DNA from: Planctomycetota bacterium
Lineage (GTDB): Bacteria; Planctomycetota; UBA1135; UBA2386
DNA: 5,896 nucleotides
Direction: 5' to 3'
Assembly (NCBI GenBank): GCA_020425885.1
Contig: JAGQRA010000734.1
Location: forward strand, 1-5,896
The translations under genes and the position numbers were made by a program. The first letter of the stretch is position 1, and each line of letters starts with the position of its first letter. This document shows, one piece after another, positions 4,322-5,896 of this stretch. The notes beneath the pieces are model-generated. The model saw only the letters and a list, made by a program, of their open reading frames with translations, was not told where the DNA came from and searched no databases.

Positions 4322-5896
4322 CTACTTCCGCGCTTCGAGCTCGGCCGCGGCGTCGATATCCCACTCGACCGCCTCGCCGTCGAGGATCGTGCGCGTGATA
4401 CGGACCTCGGGCTTGCCCGGCTCGGCGATGACGATCGTGTAGGTGTCGGGCGGCACGCTGCCGAACGAGTACCAACCCGAGTCCTCGACCTCGTCGCGGC
4501 TGTTGACCAGTCGCTTCAGCACCGACAACGTCGACACGCGGTTGACGACGGCCTTGCCGTTGCCGTCGAGCAGTGAGACGTAGGCCAAGGGGATCTGCTT
4601 CTTGTCGACATTGGTCGCCCGGACGCGCAACGTCGCACCGCGGACCAGCCGCAGCGTGACCGCGGTCGCGGTGTCCTCCTGCACGTCGACGTCCGATTGC
4701 TGTCCCGCCTCGACGGCATCGCCCTTCTCGGCACGAACGTCGTAGACCCCGGGATTGAGTCCCGTGATCTCGAACCGGCCGTCGTCGCCGGTGCGCGTCG
4801 GCCGCGACGCGCCGAGCAGATCGAGCATCGGGTTGCTGCGCTTGCGACTCTCGCGCCGCGGCTCGCTGGTGTTGACGTAGGTGATCTCGGCCCCGACCAC
4901 GGGCTGGCCCGAGCCGTCGAGCACGGTGCCGGTGATGCGGCCGGCGAGGGGCACCGTGATCACGAGCCCGGCGACCGGGGTCACGCCGTCGACGACGATG
5001 CCGCCGAGGCTGGCCTCGCCGTGCGTCGATCGCGGGCCGTCGCCGCCGCGGCCGCGGCCACGGCCGAGTCGGCTGCCGGCCGTGATGCGGTAGCGACCGG
5101 CGGCGACCGATCGCATCGTGAACGCGCCGTCGTCATCGGTCCGGGCCTGGCTCAGCCCGTTCTCGGCGATCAGGCCAATCAGGCCGCCCGATCCGCTGAG
5201 CGCGCCGTCATCGCTGCCCAGCGACACCTGTATCCGGGCCACGGGATTGCCGCGCGTGTCGACGACGCGCCCGGTGATCTCGCTCGTCGGCAACTCGATG
5301 TCGAAGCGGTACTCGAGGACGTCATCGGGCACCTCGATCTCGAACGTCGTCTGCACCGGCTGTCCCTGGAAACGGCTCACCTGCATCACGTAGTCGCCCG
5401 GCCTGATGCCGGTGAGCTCGTAGCGGCCGTCCATCCCCGCCGCGCCGGCGCGCACGCCCATGCCGAGGATGCCGTCGCGATCGTCGCCGAGCAGCGTCAC
5501 CAACGCGCGTGGGACCGGGACGCCGTTCTCGCGCACCGTGCCGAAGACGCGGACCCCGTCCTCGCCTTCGTCGTGGATGTCGAGCCGGGCGAACTCGCCC
5601 TTCCTCACGGTCGCGGTCTTGAGCCGCATGTTGCTCATGAGCTCGAGCGGGATGTTGTCGGCGCGTTCGTCGAGGCGCGACTTGAAGACGATGTACTGGC
5701 CGGGCGGCAGACCATCGATGCGATAGAACCCGCTGCGGTCGGTGGTGCCGCTGCGCATCGTGCCGGCCTGGAGGCTGAACGCGACCATCAGCGCATCGGC
5801 GAGCGGGCGCTGGCCGACGCCGGTGACCGTGCCCTCGATGCCACCGCCCGTGCCGATCCGGATCTCGACCGGCGGCGTCGGCACACCGGCGACGAC
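4322..5896 (-). CDS. Multi-repeat carboxypeptidase regulatory-like (Ig/beta-sandwich) protein, N-terminus outside window
   Basis: The frame is open to the right edge (first visible residues VVAGVPTPP), so 524 C-terminal residues are seen and the start lies beyond the window. The GTG at 5882-5884 is not evidence of a start. At least five beta-sandwich units of the carboxypeptidase regulatory-like type are seen, at fragment residues about 17-73, 114-173, 204-274, 318-389 and 420-491. Each opens with a pattern like GTV or GRV plus a Gly/Asn-Pro-hydrophobic turn (DTRGNPVARIQVSL, DGSGQPVVGAEITY). Each closes with D-G-x-(F/Y)-x-(I/M) followed by x-P-G-x-Y (DDGRFEITGLNPGVYDVRAE). An RGRGRGG-containing linker follows unit three. 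Such repeats are usually extracellular or periplasmic and mediate binding or spacing; no catalytic domain is visible in this part. The protein ends in ELEARK at a TAG. It converges on the plus-strand operon with almost no gap, and I see no terminator hairpin between them. Function beyond an envelope or surface role is unknown. Confidence 0.85.
   Translation of the reverse strand, partial: VVAGVPTPPVEIRIGTGGGIEGTVTGVGQRPLADALMVAFSLQAGTMRSGTTDRSGFYRIDGLPPGQYIVFKSRLDERADNIPLELMSNMRLKTATVRKGEFARLDIHDEGEDGVRVFGTVRENGVPVPRALVTLLGDDRDGILGMGVRAGAAGMDGRYELTGIRPGDYVMQVSRFQGQPVQTTFEIEVPDDVLEYRFDIELPTSEITGRVVDTRGNPVARIQVSLGSDDGALSGSGGLIGLIAENGLSQARTDDDGAFTMRSVAAGRYRITAGSRLGRGRGRGGDGPRSTHGEASLGGIVVDGVTPVAGLVITVPLAGRITGTVLDGSGQPVVGAEITYVNTSEPRRESRKRSNPMLDLLGASRPTRTGDDGRFEITGLNPGVYDVRAEKGDAVEAGQQSDVDVQEDTATAVTLRLVRGATLRVRATNVDKKQIPLAYVSLLDGNGKAVVNRVSTLSVLKRLVNSRDEVEDSGWYSFGSVPPDTYTIVIAEPGKPEVRITRTILDGEAVEWDIDAAAELEARK

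Overview
This is a GC-rich window (roughly two thirds G+C, with strongly G/C-biased third codon positions) that is densely packed with protein genes. I see no RNA genes, insertion sequences or CRISPR arrays. The gene types suggest a Gram-negative-type bacterium, most likely a planctomycete or a relative. These types are a haem-b cytochrome b562-like exported protein, an HtrA-like protease followed by a degenerate copy with a Cys-Gly-Gly-Pro motif, and a large protein made of carboxypeptidase regulatory-like repeats. That placement is inference from family content; Acidobacteriota or Myxococcota cannot be excluded.

Layout: bases 1-166 lie at the window edge and hold no gene I can assign with confidence. 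Next, on the plus strand, come a cytoplasmic VOC-plus-double-cupin protein (167-1210), a 116-base gap with two small palindromes, an exported cytochrome b562-like protein with a Gly/Arg/Glu repeat tail (1327-1929), an exported trypsin-like/PDZ serine protease with an intact catalytic triad (1970-3040), and a probable lipoprotein relative of that protease (3037-4074). In this relative the catalytic His and Ser positions read Ser and Cys, and the PDZ domain sits inside the protease fold. The two protease genes overlap by four bases (GTGA), and the second has a clear Shine-Dalgarno sequence inside the first. A small two-helix membrane protein gene follows (about 4136-4312), with a stop codon just after an upstream in-frame ATG. 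On the minus strand, converging on it and running off the right edge, is a protein of at least five beta-sandwich repeats (4322 to beyond 5896).

The three exported or lipid-anchored products at 1327-4074 look like one envelope-directed transcription unit: a possible haem protein, an active protease and a coupled pseudoprotease. A joint role in envelope protein quality control is a reasonable guess, but the sequence does not prove it. The most unusual items are the PDZ-inserted pseudoprotease and the repeat tail on the cytochrome b562-like protein.
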